Positions 9,240 through 17,729 of a stretch of DNA of 64,000 nucleotides are shown here, piece by piece (the first letter of the stretch is position 1; each line of letters starts with the position of its first letter). This DNA comes from Microtetraspora niveoalba (GTDB lineage Bacteria > Actinomycetota > Actinomycetes > Streptosporangiales > Streptosporangiaceae). The stretch is from positions 1 through 64,000 of the forward strand of contig NZ_BBYM01000029.1 of the NCBI RefSeq assembly GCF_001570405.1, given 5' to 3'. The translations under genes were made by a program, and so were the position numbers. Below the pieces are notes generated by a model. It made no database searches. It was not told the DNA's origin and saw only the letters and a list, made by a program, of their open reading frames with translations.

Positions 9240-9920
9240 ATGAAGCGCACCGCACTCGGCCTGGCCGCCGCCGCGATCGCCGGCCTCTCCCTCGCCGTCC
9301 CCGCCACGATCGGCGCCGCGCCCGCGTCTGCCGCCACCCCCGACCCCGGCCCCGAGACCTGCCTTCAGGGCTACGTGTGGCGAGTGGCGCGCCCGTCGGA
9401 CCTGGTCTGCGTCACGCCCGAGGTCCGCACCCGGACCGCGGAGGAGAACCGCACCAAGGCCGCCCGCTGGACCGACGGCGCGTACGGCCCGCACACCTGC
9501 GTGACCGGTTTCGTCTGGCGTGAGGCGTTCACCGGTGACGACGTCTGCGTCGCGCCTGAGGTCCGCACCCAGACGCTGGCCGACAACAAGAGCTCGTCCG
9601 ACCGCAAGGTCCTGGCCCGCCTCTGGGTCAGCAAGTACACCCCGAACGGGCCGGGCACCCTCCCGCGCATCCAGGTCAACGGCGACCACTACAACGTCGG
9701 CACGGTCCGGATCGTCTTCCGCTACAACAACGGACAGACCTACAGGACCGGGTACGTCAAGGCCGCCGCCAACGCCGGATTCGCCGGCGGCAGCTTCGGC
9801 AAGAAGCTGGACCTCCTCTACTGCTCCGGGAAGCCCAACGGCTACGTCCAGGCGTACGACCTGAAGTCCGGCCGCTGGTCGCCGCGCCTCGCGGTCACCG
9901 TCGGCTGCGCCACCCTCTGA
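9240..9920 (+). CDS. Secreted protein with two Cys-Trp repeats
   Basis: The 226-residue protein starts with a clear Sec signal peptide (MKRTALGL, hydrophobic core, ASA cleavage region near residue 31). Two tandem repeats follow, each with the pattern C-x2-G-[YF]-V-W-R then VCV-x-PEVR-T, so each repeat has two Cys that could pair. A C-terminal domain of about 110 residues contains another Cys pair (LLYCSG and VGCATL). The start ATG lies after an AGGAGACC ribosome binding site. The repeat occurs in exported actinobacterial proteins of unknown role. The gene is downstream of clpX on the same strand, 144 bases away. Confidence 0.8.
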   Translation: MKRTALGLAAAAIAGLSLAVPATIGAAPASAATPDPGPETCLQGYVWRVARPSDLVCVTPEVRTRTAEENRTKAARWTDGAYGPHTCVTGFVWREAFTGDDVCVAPEVRTQTLADNKSSSDRKVLARLWVSKYTPNGPGTLPRIQVNGDHYNVGTVRIVFRYNNGQTYRTGYVKAAANAGFAGGSFGKKLDLLYCSGKPNGYVQAYDLKSGRWSPRLAVTVGCATL

Positions 9921-10141
9921 AGCGCGGCTGCCCGGTCGCCGGGGCCGCCGGCCGTTCACGTCCGGTCGATCGGGCGCCTCAGGGAGAGCCGCAGGGCGAG
10001 ACCGGCGTCAGCCACAACGCGGTGCCGTCGACAGGACCGCGATCCCGCCGAGGGCGAGCGCGGCACGGCAGGCTGACGGCGGGCGCGACCCCCGCGAAGT
10101 CCACCCCGAACCACCCCGTCCATGGACCCCGGGCCGGGTCG

Positions 10142-10957
10142 CTATCCCAGGTGGACGGCCCTCCATTGCTCGGCTCCGGCGAGGACGGCCTGGTGGACGG
10201 CGCGGGCGATGCGGGCGCCCCAGGTCGATCTCGGGCCGCCGAAGAGCTCGGGCCCGCCGTCAGCCGCCGCCCGCCCCGCGGCGTCCTCCGCCCCGTGCCC
10301 CGCCCCGGCCTCGCGCACGGGCTCCCGCACGGCCTCCGGTACGGCGACGCAGACGGCGTCGGAGGCGGTGCCGGTGCACGGGAACCCGGCCTCGATCAAC
10401 GCCTGGGTCTTGGCCTCGGTCACGGTCATGACCGCGTTGACCAGGGCCGCGTCGGTGAACGGCACCGGCACCGCGACGACGATGTTGATCGTCCCCGGCG
10501 CCGGGAGCCCCGGCGGCACTGGGTCGGGCCTCCCCCGGTCCGTGAGTCGCTCCGGATCATGCGCCGCGCGGCCGGGCGAGGCCGGGGCGAGGAACGCGGG
10601 ACGCAGTTCGGGGTCGGGCCGGCCCTCGGGGGACGCCGCCCAGGTGGGGACGCGCAGGCCCACCGTGGCCACCGCGTCCACTCCCCCGTCCGACGCCTGG
10701 ACGTACCGGTCGACGGAGGCGGCGGTCAGCATGCCGACGCCGGGGCCCGCGCCCTCCGGGCCGAGCTCGGCCAGGTGGTCCAGCGGGTCCATCCGCGCGT
10801 ACGCGGCGATGACCTGGGCGTTCAGCACCCACTCCCGGGGACCGATGCCGCCGCCGAGCATCGCCGAGGAGATCATCCGCCAGCCCGGCCCGAACTCCCA
10901 CAGCAGCGACGCGAGCCGCGCCCCGTCCTCGTCCCGGTATCCCAAGGTCATCCTCAT
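10142..10957 (-). CDS. cbiZ: Adenosylcobinamide amidohydrolase (CbiZ-type)
   Basis: The 271-residue protein carries family blocks RMISSAMLGGGIG, LNAQV, GVGMLTAASV, FTDAALVNAVMTVTEAKTQAL and TGTASDAVCVA. CbiZ enzymes cleave the amide bond that joins the aminopropanol arm to the corrin ring of adenosylcobinamide, giving adenosylcobyric acid, which re-enters B12 synthesis. An Ala/Gly-rich insertion of about 25 residues near the C-terminus is unusual. It is the last gene of the transport operon, 10 bases after the ATPase gene, which fits uptake and remodelling of scavenged corrinoids. Confidence 0.85.
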   Translation of the reverse strand: MRMTLGYRDEDGARLASLLWEFGPGWRMISSAMLGGGIGPREWVLNAQVIAAYARMDPLDHLAELGPEGAGPGVGMLTAASVDRYVQASDGGVDAVATVGLRVPTWAASPEGRPDPELRPAFLAPASPGRAAHDPERLTDRGRPDPVPPGLPAPGTINIVVAVPVPFTDAALVNAVMTVTEAKTQALIEAGFPCTGTASDAVCVAVPEAVREPVREAGAGHGAEDAAGRAAADGGPELFGGPRSTWGARIARAVHQAVLAGAEQWRAVHLG

Positions 10958-10967
10958 GCCCGGAAAC

Positions 10968-11765
10968 CTATCGATCGGCGGGACGGAGCAGCCGCACGAG
11001 CGGGCGTCCGTCCTCTCCGGGCTCCACGCGTACCCGGGCGCCGAAGTGCCGGGCCAGCAGCGGCTCGGTCAGCACCCGCCCGGGAGGCCCCGCCGCGACC
11101 ACCCGGCCGCCCGCCAGCAGCAGCAGCGCGTCCGCGTACTGCCCGGCCAGGCTGAGGTCGTGCAGCGTGGTCACCACGGTGAGGCCGTCGCCCGCGCGCA
11201 GCCGGTCCACGAGTTCGAGCACCTGCTGCTGGTGCCCCAGGTCGAGGGCGGTGGTCGGCTCGTCCAGCAGCAGCACGGGCGCCTGCTGGGCCAGCGCCCG
11301 GGCGAGGACGACACGCTGGCGCTCGCCTCCGGACATGTGCGCCAGCGGGCGGGCGGCGAACCCCGCGAGGTCCAGGCGCTCGAGCACCGCGCCGGCGATC
11401 TCCCGGTCCGCGGCGCTCTCCCGCCCCAGATACGGGATGTACGGCGTGCGCCCGAGCAGGACGTAGTCGAACACCGTCATGTCGGGCGGCAGCGACGGGC
11501 TCTGCGGCGCGTACGCGATGAGCCTGGCCCGGTCGCGGGGTTTCAGGTCCCGCACGCGGACGCCGCCGACGAGGACCTCGCCGGTGTGCGGCAGGAGGCC
11601 CATCATGGCCTTGAGCAGGGTGGACTTGCCCGCGCCGTTCGGTCCGACGACGGCCAGCCACTCCCCGCCGCCGACCGAGACCCGCGCGCCTTCGAGGACC
11701 CGGCGCCCGTCGAGCGCCACGCCGAGGTCGCTGACCTCGACCGGGTGCGTACGGCGGCCGCTCAT
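10968..11765 (-). CDS. Corrinoid ABC transporter ATP-binding protein (BtuD-like)
   Basis: The 265-residue protein has Walker A GPNGAGKST at 41-49, signature MSGGERQR, Walker B VLLLDEPTTALD and a switch His in TLHDLS, as in ATPases of the FecCD/BtuCD class. Its start overlaps the stop of the permease gene by ATGA, so translation is coupled. The position between a FecCD permease and cbiZ, under a cobalamin riboswitch, indicates B12 or cobinamide rather than siderophore uptake. Confidence 0.88.
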   Translation of the reverse strand: MSGRRTHPVEVSDLGVALDGRRVLEGARVSVGGGEWLAVVGPNGAGKSTLLKAMMGLLPHTGEVLVGGVRVRDLKPRDRARLIAYAPQSPSLPPDMTVFDYVLLGRTPYIPYLGRESAADREIAGAVLERLDLAGFAARPLAHMSGGERQRVVLARALAQQAPVLLLDEPTTALDLGHQQQVLELVDRLRAGDGLTVVTTLHDLSLAGQYADALLLLAGGRVVAAGPPGRVLTEPLLARHFGARVRVEPGEDGRPLVRLLRPADR

Positions 11766-13042
11766 GTGCCCACCTTCCTGGTCAGGCGCAGGACAGCGAC
11801 GAAGAACGGCGCGCCCACGAAGGCCGTGACGACGCCGATCGGCAGCTCCGCCGGGGCGAGCACCGTGCGGGCGACCATGTCGGCGAGCACCAGGAAGGCC
11901 CCGCCGCCGAGGAAGGAGATCGGCAGCACGACCCGGTAGGACCAGCCCGCCAGCCGCCGCACCACGTGCGGGACCACGATCCCGACGAAGGCGATCAGAC
12001 CGCCGACCGCCACGGCGGACGCGGTGGCGAGCGAGGCGGCGAGCAGCACGACGAACCGTACCCGGCCCGCGCGCAGTCCCAGGCCGGTGGCCTCGTCGTC
12101 GCCGACGGACAGCACGTCGAGCAGCCGCCCGTGCAGCAGGAGCGCGACCGTCGAGACCACCGCGTACGGGGCGATCATCCGCACCTGCTCCCAGCCGCCG
12201 CCGACGTCGCCGAGGATCCACGAGTAGATCCGCTGGAGCTCCTCCACCTTGAGCTGCTGCGCGAAGGTCTGGATCGCGGTCAGGAACGACGTGACCGCCA
12301 CCCCGGCGAGCACCAGCGTGGCGGTCCCGCCGCCGCGTCCGGCGGTGTTCCCCACGGCGTACGCGAGGACGACGCCGCCGACCGCGCCCGCGAACGCGGC
12401 GACGGGGAGGATCGTCGTTCCGGTGTCGCCGCCGACGAACACGACGACCAGGGTCACGCAGAGCCCGGCTCCCGCCGCCGCGCCGAGCAGGTAGGGGTCG
12501 GCCAGCGGGTTGCGGAACACACCCTGGTATCCCGCGCCGGCGATGGCGAGCAGCCCGCCGACGACGGCCGCGAGCAGCACCCGCGGCAGCCGGAGCTGGA
12601 ACAGCAGCCCCTCCTCGACCGGGGTGAGCCCCGAGTCCAGGTGGACGAACGGCAGCCGGTCGAGGAGGGCGAGCAGGATCCCCTTCGGGGAGATCCCGGC
12701 CGCGCCCGCGAGCAGCCCGAAGGCCATGCTCGCGAGCAGGAGGGCCACCGCGACCAGCAGCGTCGCCGCGCGCAACCGCCCCGCCCTCGGCCGGGCCGCC
12801 TCCGACCGTCCGATGTCGGTACGGCCGGAGCCGGCAGAGTGGGCGCCGGACCCGTCGCCCTCCCGCTCCACGACCTCCGCGCGGCCCGCGTCCGCCCGGT
12901 CGGCCCGTACACGATCGGCCCCGGACGGCTCGGCGGGCGGATCCGCACGGAGCGCGTCGGCATGCTCCTGATCGGAGTGGACCAGGCCTGATCGGGGCGG
13001 TTCCGCACAAAGCGGATCGGCGCGGGGCGGCTCTGCGCTCAT
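11762..13042 (-). CDS. Corrinoid ABC transporter permease (FecCD/BtuC-like)
   Basis: The 426-residue protein is a FecCD-type permease with about ten membrane segments and blocks such as LRLPRVLLAAVVGGLLAIAGAGYQGVFRNPLADPYLLG and FVGIVVPHVVRRL. It is about 80-90 residues longer than the usual 330-350 because of a charged, low-complexity N-terminal extension built from repeats of the type xADRxRAD and EPPRADPL, ahead of the first membrane helix near residue 90. A shorter start inside this extension is possible. It sits 7 bases after the binding-protein gene. Confidence 0.88.
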   Translation of the reverse strand: MSAEPPRADPLCAEPPRSGLVHSDQEHADALRADPPAEPSGADRVRADRADAGRAEVVEREGDGSGAHSAGSGRTDIGRSEAARPRAGRLRAATLLVAVALLLASMAFGLLAGAAGISPKGILLALLDRLPFVHLDSGLTPVEEGLLFQLRLPRVLLAAVVGGLLAIAGAGYQGVFRNPLADPYLLGAAAGAGLCVTLVVVFVGGDTGTTILPVAAFAGAVGGVVLAYAVGNTAGRGGGTATLVLAGVAVTSFLTAIQTFAQQLKVEELQRIYSWILGDVGGGWEQVRMIAPYAVVSTVALLLHGRLLDVLSVGDDEATGLGLRAGRVRFVVLLAASLATASAVAVGGLIAFVGIVVPHVVRRLAGWSYRVVLPISFLGGGAFLVLADMVARTVLAPAELPIGVVTAFVGAPFFVAVLRLTRKVGT

Positions 13043-13049
13043 GCGGTGA

Positions 13050-14003
13050 TCAGCTCGCGGCCTTCTGGACGGCCTCGCCGATGGCCTTGGCGAGGTCCAC
13101 GACGCGCGGCCCCCAGCGGGAGGCGATGTCGTCGTCGAGCTCGATCACGCGGTCGTTCTTGACGGCGGACAGCCCGGACCAGCCGGGGCGCTTGGCGAGC
13201 GCCTCCTTGTTCTGCCCGCAGCACTTGGTGTCACCCAGGAAGATCAGCGCCGGGTCCGCCTTGGCGACGAACTCCGACGAGAGCTTGGGATAGCCGCCCG
13301 CCGCGTCGGGCGCCTCGTCCGCCACGTTGACCAGGCCGAACAGGCCGTAGACCTGTCCCAGGAAGGTCGAGGACGTCGCCGCGTAGGGCGTGGTGTCCAG
13401 CTCGTGGTAGTAGGTCAGCTTCCCGTCCTTGGGCGCGGCGGCGGCGAGCCGGTCGAGCTCCTGCTTCATGCCCGCCACGACCTCGGCGGCCTTGTCGGCG
13501 TTGCCGGTGGCCGCGCCGAGATCGGTGATCTCGTCGTACGCCTCGTCGAGCGTGTTGGCGGCGGGCTCCACGATGACGGGCACGCCCACCTTGGTCAGCC
13601 CGGCCACGACGTTGTCGATGTCGTTGGAGAGCACGACCAGGTCCGGCTTGGCCTCGACGATGGCCTCGACGTTGGGCTTGAACCCGGACAGCGCGGTCTT
13701 CGGCGCGTCGGCCGGATAGTTGGACTGGTCGTCCACGGCCGCGACCTGGCTTCCGGCTCCCAGGGCGTACAGGGTCTCGGTGGCGGTCGGCGAGAGCGAC
13801 ACGATGCGCTCGGGGCGCTTGGCGATGGTCACCGCGCCGTTGCCCGCCTGCACCGTGACCGGGAAGGCGGAAGAACCCGCGGCGGGGGCGGCGGGTGTGG
13901 CGCTCGCTGAGGGGGCGGCCGACGTGCCGTCCGTCTGGCCGCAACCGGCCAGGGCGACGACACCCAGCAACGCGCCCGCGAAGGTCGTGCGTAGGGGCGA
14001 CAC
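13050..14003 (-). CDS. Corrinoid-binding lipoprotein (BtuF-like)
   Basis: The 317-residue protein begins with a lipoprotein signal (LAGC, lipidated Cys21), then a periplasmic-binding fold of the TroA/BtuF class (RIVSLSPTATETLYALGAGSQVAAVDD, KPDLVVLS). The frame is open to a GTG at 14024, but the GTG at 14003 is preferred because GGAGG lies a few bases upstream. It is the first gene of the riboswitch-controlled operon and would deliver B12 or cobinamide to the permease. Some family members bind haem or Fe-siderophores; the riboswitch and cbiZ argue for corrinoids. Confidence 0.88.
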   Translation of the reverse strand: MSPLRTTFAGALLGVVALAGCGQTDGTSAAPSASATPAAPAAGSSAFPVTVQAGNGAVTIAKRPERIVSLSPTATETLYALGAGSQVAAVDDQSNYPADAPKTALSGFKPNVEAIVEAKPDLVVLSNDIDNVVAGLTKVGVPVIVEPAANTLDEAYDEITDLGAATGNADKAAEVVAGMKQELDRLAAAAPKDGKLTYYHELDTTPYAATSSTFLGQVYGLFGLVNVADEAPDAAGGYPKLSSEFVAKADPALIFLGDTKCCGQNKEALAKRPGWSGLSAVKNDRVIELDDDIASRWGPRVVDLAKAIGEAVQKAAS

Positions 14004-14084
14004 GAGGTCCTCCAGGGGGATCACCGGGAATTGGAGAGACCCGTGACAATTGACGGATCACCCTTTTCCACGAGGGTCGATGGC

Positions 14085-14195
14085 GTCGGCGCACGGTGCA
14101 GGCGACCTGGCTCACCCCCGGGGGACGGGGTTTCACAGTTGCGGGACAGCGCCGGGATCCCACCGGACTTCGCTACGCCGTGCGTCGGGATGAAC
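14085..14195 (-). ncRNA. Cobalamin (AdoCbl) riboswitch
   Basis: On the minus strand, upstream of the BtuF-like gene, the leader contains the conserved blocks of the B12 riboswitch in order: AAGTCCGGTGGGA, then CTGTCCCGCAACTGTGAA, then the B12 box GAGCCAGGTCGCCTGC (14113 down to 14098). About 80-100 bases follow before the start codon and its GGAGG, enough for an expression platform. In the known mechanism, adenosylcobalamin binding shuts off downstream expression. The limits given are approximate. Confidence 0.9.
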
Positions 14196-14220
14196 GGTAT
14201 CAACCGGGTCTGTCACCAAA

Positions 14221-14226
14221 TAGTCT
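14221..14226 (+). promoter_or_regulatory. -10 box of a leaderless sensor kinase gene
   Basis: TAGTCT lies 7 bases before the GTG at 14234 and there is no ribosome binding site. This spacing places transcription start at or next to the start codon. The site shares the intergenic region with the divergent B12 riboswitch. Confidence 0.4.
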
Positions 14227-14233
14227 TGCCCCC

Positions 14234-15472
14234 GTGGGAGGCATCGTTCGGCGCGCGAAACGGGCCGCGCGCGCGACCGGCCACCTGGTCCTCGGCCTGC
14301 TGCTCGTCCCCCTCTGCGTGCTCGCCCTCCTGCAGTTCCTCGTGTCGCTGGTGCTCAGCGTGACGTTCGTCGGCCTGCTGCTGGTGCCGTACACGGCGCG
14401 TGTGAACCGCGCCGTCGCCGGGCTCGCCAGACGGCTGGCGTCGCGCTGGCTCGGCCGGCCGGTCACCGCGCGGTACGGCCCGCGGACGGGCATACTCAAT
14501 CGGGCCCGGCTGACCCTGAACGACCCGATGACCTGGCGGGACGCCGGCTGGCTGGCCCTCCACCTCGTCGCCGGCCCGGTGCTGCTCGCTCTGGCGCTCG
14601 GTCTGTGGGCGGGGCTCGGGTTCGACCTGTCCCTGCCGTTCTGGTGGTGGAGGCCGTTTCCCGAGCACTCCGTCGAGCTGACCGGCATCGCCGTCGACAG
14701 CTGGTTCCGCGTGGTCACCGTCGTCCCGGTGCACTTCGCGGCCGTCGCCGCCCTCGCGCTGTGGGCGATCCCGTTGCTGGCCGCCGCCGACGCCCACCTG
14801 ACCCGGCTGATCCTCACCACCCCCGAACGCGTACGGCTGGCCGAACGGGTCGCGGAGCTGACCGAGACGCGGGCGGCGGCCCTCGACGCGCACGGCGCCG
14901 AGCTGCGCCGCATCGAACGCGACCTGCACGACGGCGCTCAGGCCCGGCTGGTGTCGATCGCGATGCGCCTCGGCATCGCCGAGCGGATGATGGCGGCCGA
15001 CCCCGGAAAGGCGGCCGAGCTGGTCGCCGAGGCACGGCGCAGCACCGAGGAGACGATGACCGAGCTGCGCGGCATCATCCGCGGCATGTACCCGCCCATC
15101 CTCTCCGACCGGGGGCTGCCCGGCGCGGTGGCCGCTCTCGCGGCGGCCTGTCCCGTACCGGTGACGACCACGACGGACGGCGTCGGCCGGCTGCCCGCCG
15201 CCGTGGAGGCGGCGGCCTACTTCGTCGTGGCCGAGGCGCTGACCAACGTCGCCAAGCACAGCGGCGCGTCGTCCGCGTCCGTACGGCTGAGCGAGGCGGA
15301 CGGCCGGCTGACCGTCGTCGTCGGCGACAACGGCCGGGGCGCGGCGGACGAGACCGGGGGCACCGGTCTGTCGGGGATCAGGCGCAGGGTGGCGGCCTTC
15401 GACGGACGAACCGACTTGGCCAGCCCTCCGGGCGGGCCGACGACGCTGATCGTGGAGTTGCCGTGCCATTGA
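14234..15472 (+). CDS. Sensor histidine kinase (HisKA_3 type)
   Basis: The 412-residue protein has an N-terminal membrane domain with about four to five hydrophobic segments, then the dimerisation/phosphoacceptor helix ERDLHDGAQARL with His232, and a C-terminal HATPase domain (EALTNVAKHS, VGDNGRG, GTGLSGIRRRV). The GTG at 14234 is preferred because the family sequence starts there; codons further upstream belong to the riboswitch region. The response regulator gene starts inside its last 10 bases. Together they form a NarL/DesK-type pair, probably sensing a membrane or envelope signal. Confidence 0.88.
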   Translation: MGGIVRRAKRAARATGHLVLGLLLVPLCVLALLQFLVSLVLSVTFVGLLLVPYTARVNRAVAGLARRLASRWLGRPVTARYGPRTGILNRARLTLNDPMTWRDAGWLALHLVAGPVLLALALGLWAGLGFDLSLPFWWWRPFPEHSVELTGIAVDSWFRVVTVVPVHFAAVAALALWAIPLLAAADAHLTRLILTTPERVRLAERVAELTETRAAALDAHGAELRRIERDLHDGAQARLVSIAMRLGIAERMMAADPGKAAELVAEARRSTEETMTELRGIIRGMYPPILSDRGLPGAVAALAAACPVPVTTTTDGVGRLPAAVEAAAYFVVAEALTNVAKHSGASSASVRLSEADGRLTVVVGDNGRGAADETGGTGLSGIRRRVAAFDGRTDLASPPGGPTTLIVELPCH

Positions 15473-16110
15473 GGGTGCTGATCGTCGAGGACAACGTGCT
15501 GCTGGCCGAGGGCCTGGCGCTGCTGCTCCGGACCGAGGGGCACGAGGTGACCGGGACGGTCGACACCGCCGAGGCGTTCCTGCGCGCGGTCGGCGAGCAG
15601 CGGCCGGACATCGCCGTCGTCGACGTACGGCTGCCGCCCAGTTTCAGGGACGAGGGGGTGCGCGCGGCCGTCGAGGTGCGGCGCAGGCACCCGGGCCAGC
15701 CGATCCTCGTGCTCTCGCAGTACGTCGAGCGGACGTACGCCGCGGAGCTGCTCGCGAGCGGCGAGGGCGGCATCGGCTACCTGCTGAAGGACCGGGTCGG
15801 CAGGGTCTCGGAGTTCGTGGACGCGCTGGGCCGGGTGGCGGGCGGCGGCACGGCGATGGACCCCGAGGTGATCTCCCAGCTGCTGGTGCGCCAGGTCGGG
15901 CATCCCGTGGACGCGCTGAGCCCGCGCGAGCGCGAGGTGCTCGCCCTGATGGCCGAGGGCAGGTCCAACGGCGACATCGCCGGGCACCTGTCCGTCACGG
16001 AGCGCTCCGTGCACAAGCACGTCGGGAACATCTTCCTCAAGCTCGGGCTGCCGCCGAGCGACGGCGGGCACCGCCGGGTGCTGGCCGTGCTGAGCTACCT
16101 GTCGCACTGA
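15463..16110 (+). CDS. NarL/LuxR-family response regulator
   Basis: The 215-residue protein has a receiver domain (LIVEDN, phosphoacceptor Asp54 in VVDVRLPP, conserved Lys in YLLKD) and a LuxR-type DNA-binding domain (LSPREREVLALMAEGRSNGDIA, SERSVHKHVGNIFLKL-like helix). It overlaps the kinase gene by 10 bases and is translationally coupled to it. The acyltransferase gene follows after 314 bases that contain an inverted repeat, a plausible target. Confidence 0.88.
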   Translation: MPLRVLIVEDNVLLAEGLALLLRTEGHEVTGTVDTAEAFLRAVGEQRPDIAVVDVRLPPSFRDEGVRAAVEVRRRHPGQPILVLSQYVERTYAAELLASGEGGIGYLLKDRVGRVSEFVDALGRVAGGGTAMDPEVISQLLVRQVGHPVDALSPREREVLALMAEGRSNGDIAGHLSVTERSVHKHVGNIFLKLGLPPSDGGHRRVLAVLSYLSH

Positions 16111-16297
16111 CCCCGGCGGGCCGCGCGAGAGAACGCGGGAGCCTGATCCCCACCACCGGACCGGCCGCGCGGAGAACCGGGGAGCCGGGTCCCCCGCCGC
16201 CGGACCGGAGGGCACGCGAAGCCGCCCGGGACGCGGCCGCGGGCACGGCCGGAGACACGGCCGGAGACACGGACAAGCCGGTGAACCGGAGGGTCAT

Positions 16298-16315
16298 GGT
16301 GTAGCTGGCTACACC
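16298..16315. promoter_or_regulatory. 18-bp inverted repeat before the acyltransferase gene
   Basis: GGTGTAG-CTGG-CTACACC is a perfect 7-bp inverted repeat with a 4-base spacer. A further GGTAGTCC follows at about 16321. The rest of the 314-base gap (16111-16424) shows no gene. The site may be bound by the response regulator encoded just upstream; that link is inference. Confidence 0.45.
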
Positions 16316-16424
16316 CTCGGAGGTAGTCCTGGCCGAACGATCGAACGGGGGACTGCACCGCTGCGCTGAACTGGGGTTTCTCGCCATGCTTGTGGAGTTG
16401 ATCCCCAGCGGAGGCGAATCCCCC

Positions 16425-17729
16425 ATGTCACTGACCATGCTCCCCCCGTCCCGTACCGGCGTTCCGCCGAGTCCCGCGCACAGGGACAGGTTCGTCGACA
16501 TCCTGCGCGTCTTCGGGATGGTGCTGGTGGTCGTCCAGCACTGGACCATGCCGGTCCTGGCCTACGCGGACGGTCGGCTGTCCACGGGGAACGCGCTGGC
16601 CGCCGTGCCGCTGGTCACCTGGATCAGCCAGGTCATGCCGCTGGTGTTCTTCGCCGGAGGCGCCGCGAACGCGATCAGCTGGCGGTCCGCCGACCGCAAG
16701 GGGCAGGCTCCCGGGCTCTGGGTGGCGCGGCGGCTGCGGCGGCTCGCCTGGCCGGTGCTGCCGCTGGCGTTCGTCTGGCTGCCCCTCCCCTACGTCCTGG
16801 CCGCCGTGGGCGTGCCCGCCCAGCCGGTCGAGGTGGCGGCGCGGACCGTGGGACAGCTCCTGTGGTTCCTCGCGGTCTACCTGCTCGCGGTGGTGGCCAC
16901 GCCGTACCTGACCCGGATGCGGGCCGGGCTGGTGCTCCCGGTGATGGCGGCCGGCGCGGTGCTGGTGGACGTGGTCAGGTTCTCCGGCCTGGAGCAGGCC
17001 GGCTACCTGAACGTGCTGTTCGTCTGGCTCGCCGTCCACCAGGTCGGCTTCCTGTACGCCGAGGGCCGCCTGGAGTGGCTGTCCGGGCGGCGCGCCCTGG
17101 CGCTGGCCGCCGCCGGGTTCGGCATGGTCGCCGGTCTGGTGGCCGCCGGGCCGTACCCGGCGAGCATGATCGGGATGCCCGGCGCGGTCTCGAACATGGC
17201 GCCGCCGAGCGCCTGCATGCTCGCGCTGTTCGCCGGGCAGCTCGGACTGGCGATGCTGCTGCGGCCGGCGCTCAACCGGCTCTGCCGCACCCCGTTGACG
17301 GACTCCCTGCTCACCGTCCTCGCCCCCAGGATGATGACGCTCTATCTGTGGCACATGACGGCGCTCGTCACCGTGGCGGGGATCGTCCTGGTCGGGTTCG
17401 GGGCGGACATGCCCGACGCGGGCACCTCCTCGTGGTGGGCGCGGCTCCCGCTCTGGCTGGCGGCGCTGACGGTCGTGCTGCTGGCGCTGGTCGGCCTGTT
17501 CGGCCGCCTGGAGGAGCCGCGCGGCGCGGCCTCGGCCCGCCTGGTGGTCGTCGGCACCCTCATGATCGGCGCGGCTCTGACCACCCTGATGATCACCGGC
17601 TTCGCCGTGGGGGTGCTCCCGCCGCTCGCCACCTGCGTGCTCATCGCCGGCCTGCTCGTGCTCAGCCGTTCGGGAACCGCGGCCGTGCCGTCCCGATCCG
17701 GCGTAGCTGCCGTTCCGCCTCGTCGATGA
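16425..17729 (+). CDS. Acyltransferase-3 family integral membrane protein
   Basis: The 434-residue protein has about ten membrane segments. Near its N-terminus it shows the family pattern DRFVDILRVFGMVLVVVQHW, with a conserved His, and later FFAGGAANAISW. Such enzymes O-acylate polysaccharides, lipids or antibiotics in the membrane. I prefer the ATG at 16425 over one at 16386 because GGAGG lies 10 bases upstream and the family domain starts soon after. Its last 68 bases overlap the convergent Gfo/Idh gene. Confidence 0.8.
   Translation: MSLTMLPPSRTGVPPSPAHRDRFVDILRVFGMVLVVVQHWTMPVLAYADGRLSTGNALAAVPLVTWISQVMPLVFFAGGAANAISWRSADRKGQAPGLWVARRLRRLAWPVLPLAFVWLPLPYVLAAVGVPAQPVEVAARTVGQLLWFLAVYLLAVVATPYLTRMRAGLVLPVMAAGAVLVDVVRFSGLEQAGYLNVLFVWLAVHQVGFLYAEGRLEWLSGRRALALAAAGFGMVAGLVAAGPYPASMIGMPGAVSNMAPPSACMLALFAGQLGLAMLLRPALNRLCRTPLTDSLLTVLAPRMMTLYLWHMTALVTVAGIVLVGFGADMPDAGTSSWWARLPLWLAALTVVLLALVGLFGRLEEPRGAASARLVVVGTLMIGAALTTLMITGFAVGVLPPLATCVLIAGLLVLSRSGTAAVPSRSGVAAVPPRR

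Noticed and set aside
11966-12991. 341-codon plus-strand frame
   Set aside because: Antisense of the permease gene, with shadow composition.
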